A stretch of 64,000 bases of DNA from Bacteroidota bacterium (GTDB lineage Bacteria; Bacteroidota; Bacteroidia; AKYH767-A; OLB10), in contig JADJMG010000008.1 in assembly GCA_016709725.1 (NCBI GenBank), positions 186,001-250,000 of the forward strand, given 5' to 3'. Each line of letters starts with the position of its first letter. Position 1 is the stretch's first letter. Shown here one piece after another: positions 19,301-30,008 of this stretch. The translations under genes were made by a program, and so were the position numbers. The notes under the pieces are model-generated. The model had not been told where the DNA came from and made no database searches. It was given only the letters and a program-made list of their open reading frames with translations.

Positions 19301-22060
19301 ACTGCCCCAACAATAAACTTCATTTACCCCTGAAATAGGATTAGTTCTCAGGGCACATGAATGCTCAAGACCACTTGATATTGAAATAATATTGTCCAGT
19401 CCAATAATTTTGTTAGCATAAGTTTGTGGTGTTAATACAACATTTCCAAGCTGACCTTTATTATTAGTACCCCAAGCCCAAACATCTCCATTAACATCTA
19501 AAGCCAAAGTATGCCCTCCTCCAGAAGAAACGAATTTAATTCCTAATATAGGATTAGATGCATTCACTTTTACATCCTGAGGAAAGGCATTGGTAGTCGA
19601 ATAAGTAGTATTACCTAATCCTAATTGTCCCAAATCATTTTTGCCCCATGACACCACTTTCCCGTTTCGTAATACACCGGCAGCATGCCTAGCTCCAGCT
19701 GAAATCTGTACGAAATTATCAACTACTTGACTAGTAGAATAAGTAATAACTTGTACACTTGCTGAAGATAAAGCAATGGTGGGAGTGCAAAACGGATCAG
19801 CAAAACAGATATTAGATAAACCCCAGTAAAAGCCTTGTCCATTTGAACTTACAGCATAAGACATAATTGCTCCTGCACTTACATCTATAATATTATTGAG
19901 AGGAACTGTTACCGCAGCGGGACAAATTAAACTAAAAATCCCGTTGTTTAATAAGGGTACACCTAATTGCTTTAATCCATTTTCTCCCCATGAAACGACA
20001 CTTCCATCACATTTTAAAGCGATATTGTAATTCCACCCTGTTGAAAGTTTTTTTATTCCCTCTAATTGGCCAAAATTATAGGGTACTGTACAAAAATTAG
20101 TTGAATAGGTATTTGTATTTGGATTATGAAGTACAAAAGTTGGCCAAGGAGTCAACAATGCAGCAGGAGAACAATCACCATGTTGACCATAATTTACAGC
20201 TCCCCAAATATTCACTTTGCCTTGATTACAAATAGCTCCAGCATGTACTAATCCTCCGCTAATGCTTAAAATTGAAAACCATCCAAAATTTGATAACTCA
20301 TTCGCAGTAATCAACTTTATTATATTTGAATTTATTTCAATACTATCAACCAAAACTTTTTTCCACAAACTATCAGAATTCACAGCAATTTTTACCGAAT
20401 CATTAAACAAAAAATTGCAATAATCATTTTCAAGAGAAAACTTTAACTTAAGACTTGAACTCCCAGTTTTTGTTTAAAAACCAAAACCACAACCACTTAA
20501 ATTTCCAATATTTTCTTCAGTTCTATCTCCAATATTCTGAATTCCAGTAAAATACTCTGCTATATATGAATCTGTAATATTTGAAGGTGAGGACATTTCA
20601 ATAAAACCTATCCGATGGCTTTTTCCGACAGGAAAAATAAAAGAAGTGTTTCCAATTTTCTTTATAGGTCCCTCTACATAACTCAAACTACTAGCACCAT
20701 TACAAATACTACCAGCTTTTAATGTGACTAGGTTAATAGTGTCGGTATAAATAATGCCGTTTGTAAATGTTAAAATACTATCAATGGTTACCGCTCTTTC
20801 TAGCGTAACTCCATTCGTAGTTTTATTCACTATTAATTTACCAATTTTATAATCCGCACTCCCGTCAATCTGTTGAGATGTAGCACCAGTAAACATTAAA
20901 AAACCAGAACTATTATTGAATGTAACTTTTGAATTATTAATACTTACATCACCGTGAAATTCTGAGGTGTCAGTATAAGCCACTTCAATTAATCCATTAC
21001 TTGTATTAAAGGTTACATCACCACCAAAACTATCTCCACTTGTAGCAGCCAATCTGATTTTCGCAGTTGTAGAAGAACTATTAGTGAAAGTTGTTGTGTT
21101 TGCAAAATAGTTTCCTCCCGCTGAAAAATCATTTGCAGTTCCAGTTTTTGTAAATGAGGCTTGATTATTAAAATTGCAACCTGATAATAGTATTGAACTA
21201 GAAGAACTTGTAAATGATCCGTTAAAAGTTGAATTCGCTATATTTAATACACCAGTGAGAGATAAAGATTGAGCTGTACTACCTGTTTGAGTGAAATTCT
21301 TAATCAATAAAGTTCCTGTGAATCCACCACTACCAATAGTAATCGTTTTGCCATTAGCAAGTGTAGAACTGCCATTTCCTGCACTACTACATGAAATGCC
21401 AAAAGTAGAAGATGAAGTCACCTCAATGTTTCCATTAAAATAGGTTGCAGCACCATATGACATTTGAAAATTACTAGAACCTGCACTGGATGCACTTATT
21501 AAAAATACATTATTATTGAACGTATCTGAATTAGTTCCAGCCGTACGAAAAGTTGTTGTACCTGCATTTTTCAGTGTTGTAACTCCATTAAATGTATTTC
21601 CGCCAGCACCAGTTCCAGAAGCAGAACTATTGTGTTCGAAATAGGCGGTGCTATCAAAAACAGAACCATCTAATTTAATTTGCCCAACTGCTGAAACTTC
21701 AGCACCAAAGTTGGTTCCATGAAAATAAATTAAGCCAGAAGTTTGCGTTTTAAAATGTCCATTATTAATATTACCTCCATGCAAACCAGAACTTCCTGTT
21801 ATAGTAAGTGTGTCACCCCCAAGATCAAGTATTCCTGAGTTCATTGTTAATCTTTTTACAGTTTGATTTGCTGTAAGCGTTAAAGAATTTGTTGTTGAAT
21901 TGATATTAATAGTATCTGAAGATCCAGGGATACCTGCTGGGCTCCAGTTACTGCTTGCATCCCAATTCGAGTTTGTTGTGCCAGTCCAGGTATAATTACC
22001 TGCAAATACAGAGGAATTAAAAATTATGCATGCTAATAAAATGCCTATGAGATTTTTCAT
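16342..22060 (-). CDS. Giant T9SS-secreted RCC1-repeat and beta-helix protein, interrupted at two sites
   Basis: Three consecutive frames read as one protein of about 1,900 residues. Domains in order: a signal peptide (M-K-N-L-I-G-I-L-L-A-C-I-I-F); a G/T/S/N-rich passenger with W-T-G-T-T-N-S-N-W-D and many short beta strands; a linker whose G-C-G-F-G-F and T-K-T-G-S-S-S halves fit the usual C-E-Y-W...R-T-x-G-S-S-N motif but are separated by an in-frame TAA (20474-20476); several RCC1 propeller repeats (V-V-S-W-G-K-N-D-L-G-Q-L-G-L-G, V-W-A-W-G-T-N-N-K-G-Q-L-G); a right-handed parallel beta-helix; a helical region; and a type A sorting domain. The second break is one surplus base in the A-run at 18295-18299. 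Both breaks are probably consensus errors, though decay cannot be excluded. Confidence 0.75.
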
Positions 22061-22093
22061 TGGAATAAGATTTTAGTTAAATTAGATCTTGAA

Positions 22094-22483
22094 TTAATTT
22101 GCTGTAAATGAAAAATAGGAGGTGTACTGCCCATTTGATAATTTTAATCGAGCTCGACCAAAGTAAGTAGGAAAAATAGGAATTGTTCCTGTTTCAAGAC
22201 TAACTCTAATTCCAGATCTTAGATAAGAAAATCCACTGGGAAGACCTGTCGTAACATCAAAATCAAAATTATAATTGAGCAAATCATCTTGACCTTCGGT
22301 TGATCCAAGTTCAATTTCGACTTTATCTATTTGAGTTGAATCCGACAAACTGACGACAAAACTACTCGTAAGACTGTCCAGATTAGAAGTAGCTACCGAA
22401 CGAAATGCAACATCGTTGATGCTTTGGCTAAATCCAAAAGTTAGTTGGAGTAAAAACCAAGCGAGGGCAAATAAATTTTTCAT
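22094..22483 (-). CDS. Small secreted hypothetical protein
   Basis: The protein has 129 residues with a clear signal peptide (M-K-N-L-F-A-L-A-W-F-L-L-Q-L-T-F-G, cleavage after F-S-Q). The mature part is beta-rich and ends L-S-N-G-Q-Y-T-S-Y-F-S-F-T-A-N. It has no sorting domain and no Cys, so it may stay periplasmic or on the cell surface. It begins an operon with the giant T9SS gene 33 bases downstream and the propeller-like gene after that. Confidence 0.7.
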   Translation of the reverse strand: MKNLFALAWFLLQLTFGFSQSINDVAFRSVATSNLDSLTSSFVVSLSDSTQIDKVEIELGSTEGQDDLLNYNFDFDVTTGLPSGFSYLRSGIRVSLETGTIPIFPTYFGRARLKLSNGQYTSYFSFTAN

Positions 22484-23087
22484 AGAACTAGGAATTGAGG
22501 AATAAATAATATTTTTAAAACAGTAAAGAAGCTTAATTAAAACTAGTCCAGAAATTTTGAAATGTCTTTACTCATAATGCTAGCTAATTGAACATAATTA
22601 AATTTTCAACGGCTAACCTAACACCCCCAGTTCAAAATGATATTCCCAAAGATTCTACAAAGGCACAAACGGATTCTCCTATTTTCTTTGAGTCTGATAT
22701 CTCAAATGTATGTAGGTTAGTTATATAATTTTATAATAAATTCAAAATATTTATTATTTGCTAATCAGTAAATTACGAATAGACACTATGTTTTTATCAA
22801 ATGAAATTGAATTTTCCTTCCTTATTAATGAAAAAAAGATGAAGCACGAAAAAATATTTGTATTTTTAAAATCAATAGAAAAACAACACAAGTTTCAAAA
22901 AAATAAATAAATCTTACTTACTCTGAGTGTGTACAAGATTTAAACATTTGCGGTAGTAAATAAATCAGGATGTATTAATTTTTTGTGTTTTACCAACAAT
23001 CTAAAGTAAAAATCCATTTCATACAATAATTATTTCTTTTCATTATTTATTGGCAAAGTACTCTCCTCATGTCAATCTGTTTTTAAT
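22484..23087. other. Long AT-rich intergenic region with a possible gene remnant
   Basis: There is no convincing gene. A short open stretch on the plus strand (about 22593-22726) encodes a hydrophilic peptide (S-T-A-N-L-T-P-P-V-Q-N-D-I-P-K-D) without a good start, and may be a remnant. The rest is AT-rich and featureless. It separates the T9SS operon from the defence-like genes. Confidence 0.4.
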
Positions 23088-23867
23088 CTATTTATAACCA
23101 TTAAAAAAACTTTTTCTAACTAAATGAAACGGATTAGTTCTTGTTTGTCGAACTGAGGCGAGAGAATTACCAATTTGAAAATATAAATTTTGCTTTTTAC
23201 ACTCTTTCACTGCAAGCTTCAAATACTTAACAGTAATTTCATCCGTGCATTCATAAGCTTCAATTATTGCTTTGCCAACTTCTCTTACTTTTTCGAGTCG
23301 ATGTATAACTTCTTTATGATTCTTAGCACTAATCGAAATCGGTGTTTTCAGGGACTCGTCATAGTCACAATAAAAGCCATCTTGTCTAAAAATATCAGCC
23401 TGAGAAAACCAATCAAATTCGCCTTTCAACCGAATAATTTTTCTAATCAAGTAAAACTTTAACTTTCGCTCGAAAAGTTCATGATTTTCTTTTTTAAAAT
23501 TTTCGCTAAATTTTTCAATTTCATTTGGATTTTCTCGAATTTTTGCCAAAAATTTAAATAGATCATCGCCAAACACACTTACTACAAACATTGCAAATGC
23601 AATTAAGTGACGTATTTGATGATTTCTGAAAATAATGCCAATACCTTTAATAGTTCTAAATTCAAATCCCTTTCCATCAAGAAAAACTATGATTGATTTA
23701 ACTAATTCTTCAATGCTAATAATTGCCATCGCTGTTGAAGCACCATAATCTTTTAGATCTGTAAGATTTTTCGCAGACGCCCATTTATTATCTGAATTAT
23801 TAATAATGTCTTTGTAAACCACTAAACATTCTTCTTTTGAAATTGTCAAAAAGGTTTTACTGCTCAT
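23088..23867 (-). CDS. AbiV-like abortive infection protein (HEPN superfamily)
   Basis: The protein has 259 residues, mostly helical. The N-terminal helix pair with A-S-A-K-N-L, G-A-S-T-A-M-A-I-I-S-I-E-E-L-V-K-S matches the AbiV pattern (alternating Ala helix, then I-x-x-E-E-x-x-K). A conserved H in N-H-Q-I-R-H and the R-Q-D-G-F-Y-C-D-Y motif near residue 160 also fit AbiV (K/R-x-x-G-x-Y-x-D). AbiV of lactococci blocks phage translation. No partner gene is adjacent on the same strand. The assignment is by motif only. Confidence 0.7.
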   Translation of the reverse strand: MSSKTFLTISKEECLVVYKDIINNSDNKWASAKNLTDLKDYGASTAMAIISIEELVKSIIVFLDGKGFEFRTIKGIGIIFRNHQIRHLIAFAMFVVSVFGDDLFKFLAKIRENPNEIEKFSENFKKENHELFERKLKFYLIRKIIRLKGEFDWFSQADIFRQDGFYCDYDESLKTPISISAKNHKEVIHRLEKVREVGKAIIEAYECTDEITVKYLKLAVKECKKQNLYFQIGNSLASVRQTRTNPFHLVRKSFFNGYK

Positions 23868-24214
23868 CTTCTTTTTATAATGGTAGTGATTCTATGTTTT
23901 TGAATTCCATAAACGTCAAGTATTTAAAGAGGACAATTTTTTATCCTATCTATCAAAAATACAAATTAAAATGCATTGGTTGTATAAATACGTTCATTCA
24001 AAACTTTGAATTTAAAAATTTAATGTAAATACTTCTTAGAGAATATTTATACAAGCCCTACTTGTAGAAGTCATGATTTATCTATGGTTGTAACAGAAAA
24101 TAGAATGAATCAAAACCAATTTGGGCTATGTAGTGGCTCAGGGAATGTTATAAATTAAAAACTTTCATAAATCAGTTGAAAATTTGCGATATTTGCATTG
24201 AAAAACATCAATAT
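23868..24214. other. Intergenic region between divergent AbiV-like and AbiGi-like genes
   Basis: It is AT-rich and should hold the promoters of both flanking genes. No hairpin, repeat or small gene could be supported. Confidence 0.45.
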
Positions 24215-25009
24215 ATGAGTACAAGTGCAAATACCTTATTTCATTTTACTAATTATCAAAATTTAAAGAATATTCTAAAAACAGGCTTTTATTCATCATA
24301 TAGCTTCGAAGAATTAGCCTTTAGTTTAAATAAGGAAACAATTCCTGCGGCTATTCCAATGGTTAGCTTTTGTGATATTAGATTATCTCAAATTAAAGAT
24401 CACACTAGAAATTATGGATTTTCAGGAGTTGGACTCACCAAAGAATGGGGCATCAATCATGGAATAAACCCAGTCTTTTATATTGAACGAAAGACTATGC
24501 CTGACATATATCTTTCATCAATTATCACTTCGTTTTTTAAAGAACGAAATCAGGAAGGCACTTCATTGGCTTTAACAAGTAATTTAAAAATTGCATTGAT
24601 CGAATTAATGAAAATTGTGAGTTATTGTAAGATTAACAATTCGCAAAATTGGGATAAAAAATTAGAAACACTTACCGGTAAAAAAATTAATTTTTATAAT
24701 GAGAGAGAGTGGCGTTTTGTTCCTCAAGTAAATCAAACAGATAAAACCGATTTGATACTATTGAATTTTATTACAATATTGGAACAAAGTAAAACATCAA
24801 CATTAATACAAATAAAACAGTTAAATGAAAAGTTAAAGAACAACCCACTTACGTTTAGTCCAGAATGCATTCGACACATTATTGTTAAAAATGATAGGCA
24901 ATTAAATGACATAATAAAACATTTAAGATCCATTGAAAAATACAAAAAAGATTTTGATCTTCTTGTTTCCAAAATAACAACAATTGGAAGATTAAACGAA
25001 GATCATTAA
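24215..25009 (+). CDS. AbiGi-like abortive phage-resistance protein
   Basis: The protein has 264 residues from ATG 24215; a longer reading from 24176 adds a Cys-rich leader outside the family. The N-terminal half matches AbiGi (PF10899): L-F-H-F-T-N-Y-Q-N-L-K-N-I-L-K-T-G-F, then A-I-P-M-V-S-F-C-D-I-R-L-S-Q-I-K. It continues Y-G-F-S-G-V-G-L-T-K-E-W-G and G-I-N-P-V-F-Y-I. A later E-R-E-W-R-F-V-P is also typical. AbiGi is one half of the two-gene AbiG phage-exclusion system. The next gene is a 105-residue unknown, not a recognisable AbiGii. Confidence 0.85.
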   Translation: MSTSANTLFHFTNYQNLKNILKTGFYSSYSFEELAFSLNKETIPAAIPMVSFCDIRLSQIKDHTRNYGFSGVGLTKEWGINHGINPVFYIERKTMPDIYLSSIITSFFKERNQEGTSLALTSNLKIALIELMKIVSYCKINNSQNWDKKLETLTGKKINFYNEREWRFVPQVNQTDKTDLILLNFITILEQSKTSTLIQIKQLNEKLKNNPLTFSPECIRHIIVKNDRQLNDIIKHLRSIEKYKKDFDLLVSKITTIGRLNEDH

Positions 25010-25132
25010 ATTTTCTAATTACTATTGATTCTATTTTGGTTGCAATTATATTTTTAGATCAATTAATTAAAATTTCGTATCTATTTCGTTTTAGTCAACT
25101 TTACTTAAAATTGTATTTAAACGTATAAATAA

Positions 25133-25450
25133 ATGCAAAACGATATAATATCTGGAGATACTAATTCCCTGTTTGTGGATCAAATGTTTAATGATTTTGT
25201 TTCAAAGTTAAATTCCAACGAGCAAAAAAATTTACATATTAGAGACCATTCTAGAATATATAAGATTCATAGGATACTAAAGAACGATGATTTTTCTGAG
25301 AGTCAGAAACTGCATTGTATTAAGAAAATCCTTAATGAATCTTTAATTGATTACTGGGTTGTAACGCTTGAATTGGATTTAAAAGAAGTAATGAAAAATC
25401 CTTCTTATTTGAATTCTCTATTTAAAGAGGTGTTATTTGAAAAAAACTAA
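25133..25450 (+). CDS. Hypothetical protein next to the AbiGi-like gene
   Basis: The protein has 105 residues, is helical and charged, and has no recognised family, signal peptide or membrane segment. It starts 123 bases after the AbiGi-like stop on the same strand. Its last 18 bases overlap the end of a convergent minus-strand gene. A link to AbiGi is possible by position only. Confidence 0.55.
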   Translation: MQNDIISGDTNSLFVDQMFNDFVSKLNSNEQKNLHIRDHSRIYKIHRILKNDDFSESQKLHCIKKILNESLIDYWVVTLELDLKEVMKNPSYLNSLFKEVLFEKN

Positions 25451-25746
25451 TAAATGTGTTACAGGTAATTCCTTCTCAACTTTATCCTCCCCATCATATG
25501 ATAAACCGAACTTAATTAGCTTATCTCTTAGTTGAAAGGCAGAATCTTGCGTAATACAATTAGATACTTTGAAAATCTTGATCTTTAATGCTTCATATTT
25601 CCAACGTAAATATTTTCAGGTGCATCACTAAGACGAAAAATCAATTCCTTTGTCTGAATATTCCCTTTACTTAATTCCGTTACAAAATCATGAAAAGGAG
25701 TGTCAGAATTTCCTAGGGTAGGTAATATTGTTATTTGTCTATTCAC
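25433..25746 (-). CDS. Hypothetical protein, one frameshift
   Basis: A GTG start (25746) begins M-N-R-Q-I-T-I-L-P-T-L-G-N-S-D-T-P-F. The frame stops early, but restoring one base in the codon pair reading Y-V (about 25609-25616) gives Y-V-W-K-Y-E-A-L-K-I-K-I-F-K-V-S. It then continues R-D-K-L-I-K-F-G-L-S-Y-D-G to L-L-V-F-F-K. The total is about 104 residues with no recognised family. The reconstruction is supported by the long clean frame after the joint. Confidence 0.5.
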
Positions 25747-25944
25747 AATTTAATATTTTGAATTGTTTTTGCAAAGCTAGTCTCAGATTCGGAATTATCA
25801 AAGCATAAAAAAATGTATTCAACTAATTATTATTCAATAATTTATATGAAAGTGTTTTCAATGAATTAGACTTGGTTATCTTTGTCCTTTAACTATTTTG
25901 TATATCAGCAACTACCTACAGAACTCTTTTAATTGGATATTCGA

Positions 25945-26687
25945 ATGAAAATAGCAAACACTGAATTAAATGTCAATTTTCCCCAACTCAAGATGAAATG
26001 GAGCAGATTGAACAATGGTTAATTCAAGAATCTAAATTGACTGATAATGGATTTTATTGCAACTGGAATGAAATCTTTTCTGATTTCCATAATGGTCGAA
26101 TTGCAATTCTTAATTATAATAATTGTGCAATAGGATTTGTTACATGGTCTATTTCACAATTTAAGGCGAGAATTGAAATTGCTGAGATTAAGCCAAATTT
26201 GCGAAATAAGAGATTTGGCAAGTATTTATTAGATGCTTTACTTGAGAATTTGATTCAGCAAACAATTTTGGTTGTTGACTTACATTTAACCCATCACCTC
26301 CAAACCTTTTTGGAAAAGCCTTGGATTTATTGAATTACCACTCACAAACAAATCAACATCATTGACAAATTTTTTTAAAAATAAACTATATAAAGTATTA
26401 ACTCCTGCAACTCCGATTTTCAACAGTGAAAGTAATGGTGATATTATTGAACTCTGGTGTTCAGAACCTCATAAAAAAGGTGCTGAATTTACGTCATGGA
26501 AATGGCAACCAAAGATTAAAAATGATAAGTCTGAGTTTGAACATCCAATTGTTTTCCCTGCGCATCCAGATTGGCGAATACAATGGCGGAAAGGAAACAT
26601 AATAAAAAAGACAGCAAGATTAAATATTTCGATAAGGAGCAGATAGATGTCGAATATTTTATTGCAATACGGAAATTACCTTCATAA
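25945..26687 (+). CDS. GNAT-family N-acetyltransferase, three frameshifts
   Basis: Four frames join into one protein of about 247 residues. Suspected one-base errors lie in the C-run at 25981-25984 (one missing), the CCC at about 26289-26291 (one surplus) and the six-A run near 26605-26610 (one missing). The joined N-terminus is M-K-I-A-N-T-E-L-N-V-N-F-P-P-T-Q-D-E. The GNAT core follows: A-I-G-F-V-T-W-S, I-E-I-A-E-I-K-P-N-L-R-N-K-R-F-G-K-Y-L-L (acetyl-CoA loop) and P-F-W-K-S-L-G-F-I-E-L. A C-terminal extension ends Y-F-I-A-I-R-K-L-P-S. The substrate is unknown. The location within the defence-like cluster may be incidental. Confidence 0.7.
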
Positions 26688-26840
26688 GATTTAAAACTCA
26701 CTTATGTTTAGACTAAATTTATAGTTCGAAAATTAGTTTAAACTTTAATAATACCATTTATTCATTCAACATTTTTATTTTTTAACCTTTACTTTTGCTG
26801 ATAAATCATGTTTATTTAAAATTAAAAATAATTCTTAAGA

Positions 26841-28307
26841 ATGATTCGTATATACTTTGATTGGGGTGTAATTAGCAATTTAAAAAAGCAGAAAACAAAG
26901 AGATAAAGAACTTTATTGATAAATATAAAGAGTGTCTACAGTTTCCGTATTCTCCGGCACATTGTACTGACCTTATGAAAAGCAACGCACCTAGCAACGA
27001 CTTATTCAATGATGACTTGAAAACTCTTGAATATCTATCTATAAAGCGTTTATTACAATGGGATGGCAAAAGAACTCAACCATACTTAGCCACACCTTCA
27101 GAATACCTTCAACGGATAACTGAACAAGGTTCAATAGATTTTTAAGATTTAATGGACATGGAAAAATTGACAGAACAATTCAATCAGATTGGGTCAGAAT
27201 TGGGCATGGGCAATTTAGGAACATTGTATAAATCTATATTTGAAATGCAACCTTTGGGATTTGAAATTAATGAAGGTAATAAAGAATATTTAAACTCAAT
27301 GTTCCTAGGATTAATTCTACTTCGACAATGTGGGACTTTATTAAAGAAATGGGGCCGTTAGTAAAAAACATTTTGCAGGATAGGGAGTATTATAAGGATC
27401 TTCGAAAAACAGTTAAAAAAGGCTTTAATCTTGAAGATAATTCAGGGAATTGGGACGTAAAAGAAGTAATAAATAATATTGACATTTACCTTAAGGAGAA
27501 AGGAATTGATAAATCCTTTCATGATTATATTAATTTTGGTTTTAAAGACCGTAAAGAACCTGCAACCAGATATGAATTTTTTACTTCGGCATATTTTACC
27601 CTGGATATGATTGGATATAAATCAGACCGATTGCCAAAAAAAACAGATACTGGTCAAAATATTACCACAGATGCAGAGCATGCATTTTATGGGGCACATT
27701 GTGATTATTTTATAACTTCTGATAAAAGTTAAGGACGAAAGCAATGGTGCTTTATTCTACATTCAATATTCCAACTATTGTTCTGTCTCCTGAAGAAATT
27801 ATTCCAACAATTGAAAAGATTATCCATACTCTTCCAGATAAGGAGCGCATTCATTTTGCGGAGGAGGCCGTCAATTACATTGATTTTAGTAAAGTTATTG
27901 ATGAATTGCATGAAAATGATTACGATGCTTTTGGGTATAAACTTAAGGTACACTATTTCAATTTTTTTAATTATGTAGCTCTCTGGCGTTATAAAAAAGA
28001 AAATTTGGTAATTTTAGAATTTAAAAGGGTATTTAAAAATTATTCAGATTTTATATATTTCACAGAAGCTGATAGAGTTATTACCACCATATTAAACTTT
28101 TTCGGTTATGATAAAGATGATATAGAAGAGCGAAAGAAAAACCTTGTATATGGAGATGTAGAAGAAGAGTTTGTTTGGAATTTTAAAAACATGACAGTCA
28201 TTCTTAACAAGGACATAGATACACATCGTCCTAAATTAGTCTATGCGATAACATTTGAGAATAACCTAACGTCAAAGGCAACCCAAAACATGAGACAATT
28301 TAATTGA
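26841..28307 (+). CDS. PIN-like domain protein, interrupted by three frameshifts and one stop
   Basis: The pieces join into about 490 residues. The N-terminus M-I-R-I-Y-F-D-W-G-V-I-S-N-L-K-K gives the first PIN acidic residue, followed by F-P-Y-S-P-A-H-C-T-D-L-M-K-S. The last third has T-T-D-A-E-H-A-F-Y-G-A-H-C-D-Y-F and I-T-S-D-K-K-L-R-T-K-A, the distal acidic site of PIN nucleases. Suspected errors: the six-A run 26882-26887, an in-frame TAA at 27143-27145, a lost base near 27305-27320, and the A-run at 27724-27727. The family is a large PIN-like group with a helical insert; RNase activity is inferred. It sits 20 bases upstream of the second RES gene, probably in one operon. Confidence 0.65.
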
Positions 28308-28327
28308 TATATATCTAAATGGTAGCC

Positions 28328-29188
28328 ATGAAAGAATTCAATACAGAAAGTGAAGTAATAGATTTTATTTCTACTCTAAAGAAATTAAATTTATGCAATA
28401 CCTCAACCGCTTATTTAGATTTGAAAAATGTGTTGTTAGAATACAGTATTCCACTTCCAGTAATTACAATTGAAAAAGGAATGATATTGTTTCGTTCAAG
28501 AATACACAGTGATATTGAAAAGTATTTTAGTACAACCAGTGAATTATCACATATTCCAATTGGAAAAAGGCATTTAATTAAACGTGGAAGAGCAAATGAA
28601 CCAGAACAACCAATATTTTATTGTTCAACTATGCGAGAGCTGGCTTTTATGGAAACAAGTAAAAATGTGCGAAATAGTAAAAATGCTTCAATTGAGGAAG
28701 TTACTACTGAGTGTGGGAGGTTAAAAATAATTTGCGTGTTGTACTGCTAAACAGAGAACGTGATCTCAAGATGTTAATGTCACTCTGAATAAATTAAATA
28801 TATCCACTTTTGAAGTAAAAAAATTATTTAATGCAAACCTGCTTGGTTTTTATATCCGTTGATGGATTATATATGTGAAGAATTTACGAAACCCAATGAT
28901 GAGAATGATTTTAAAATTACAAGTGCTTTCGCTAATTACTTTTATGATCTTTATGGATGGGATATGGTTTTGAATAAAGAAACAGAAATTGATGGTATTA
29001 TTTATCCAAGTGTACAATACTGTCATGAAGGATTAAACGTTGCCTTAGATTCCAGAGTAGTTAACAAAGGAAACTTGGAATTAGTTAAGGTTATGAAATC
29101 TACAATGGAAAAGAAAAATGAAGAATTATTTATGGAAACAAAAACAGAATTCTGCAAAGAAATTAAGAATGGATTAATATATTGGTAG
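28328..29188 (+). CDS. Second RES-domain protein, interrupted by about three frameshifts
   Basis: The joined protein has about 287 residues. RES hallmarks: M-I-L-F-R-S-R-I, then K-R-G-R-A-N-E-P-E-Q-P-I-F-Y-C-S and F-M-E-T. After the first joint (about 28712-28720) comes W-E-V-K-N-N-L-R-V-V-L-L-N. Next are L-N-K-L-N-I-S-T-F-E-V-K, M-D-Y-I-C-E-E-F and S-A-F-A-N-Y-F. It closes with D-G-I-I-Y-P-S-V and G-L-N-V-A-L. Errors are also suspected near 28785 and 28860. RES proteins typically act on NAD. The gene follows the PIN-like gene closely, and no Xre-like antitoxin is adjacent. Confidence 0.65.
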
Positions 29189-29374
29189 CAATATTCTACT
29201 GCTACGAATTTTGTAACAACAAATGTTTTATCAGTTGCTTTAATTTTACCAACTATTTCATGAAAGGAAGTTATAGACGTTTTAATATCCAAAACATCTA
29301 TTTTTAAAACTGTACTTTCTGGTAATGGATATTCAACTTTATTTACAAAAAAGAAAAAAATTGAAATATATGTA

Positions 29375-30008
29375 TTATGCAGAAACTTCAATTTTACGAT
29401 TTTTAACTATGTAATCAATATTCTCTACAACACCAAAAGAACCTGATATTTGAGAGTTTTTGTCTTTTGAAGTTCTCAATCTTTTAATTAGAGTTTCATC
29501 CCAATAGTTAATTTGCTCTACCAATTTTAAATTCTTCTTGGCTTCAGCAAATGTATCAGAATTTTCAAATTTGCTAATGATGCTTGATGCTACTTCTTTA
29601 CATGTCTTAGAGTTTTTGTTAAGTATCTTAAAAACTGCTGGCCCAATTAATTCTATTTCTTATATGATATCGCTTGAAATTTTCCAATAAAACCGTAGGG
29701 GTCAGTTCCCATTCGAATTGGAATTATTAATTTGTCCTGGCCATAAACATATCCAATTTCTTGGTCAACCCACCTACTATCCTTAAAACTCTTCGTCATC
29801 ATCGCTATAAGTGCATCACATGTATTTAAAGCATATTCAATTGTATTTTGCCATTCGTGTGAAGGTTCAATATCGGTGTGGGCTACAAAGATGAAATCCC
29901 ATATTGATTCAAATTTATTTTTAATTCATTTGCTTCTGCTTTGTTTTTTGCTAAATGTGAAATAAACAATTTAAAGCAATCTTTTTTCCAAATATCTAAA
30001 TCAATCAT
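29375..30008 (-). CDS. TIR-domain protein, two frameshifts
   Basis: This gene appears only after joining frames. The start at 30008 reads M-I-D-L-D-I-W-K-K-D-C-F, then the TIR opening K-L-F-I-S-H-L-A-K-N-K-A-E-A. After restoring one base in AAA 29887-29889 it continues V-A-H-T-D-I-E-P-S-H-E-W. Next come C-D-A-L-I-A-M-M-T and S-R-W-V-D-Q-E-I-G, the Trp/Glu active-site region of TIR NADases. It then reads I-I-P-I-R-M-G-T-D-P-Y-G-F-I-G-K. A second joint at 29660-29661 opens a helical C-terminal part ending R-K-I-E-V-S-A. The total is about 211 residues. Bacterial TIR proteins deplete NAD or make signalling nucleotides in phage defence. It is convergent with the RES gene. Confidence 0.7.

Noticed and set aside
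26841..29188. Standard toxin-antitoxin pair with RES as toxin
   Set aside because: The upstream protein is a large PIN-like protein, not a small Xre/MbcA-type antitoxin.
29375..30008. Thoeris system
   Set aside because: The TIR protein sequence does not resemble ThsB and no ThsA-like (SIR2/SLOG) gene is adjacent.
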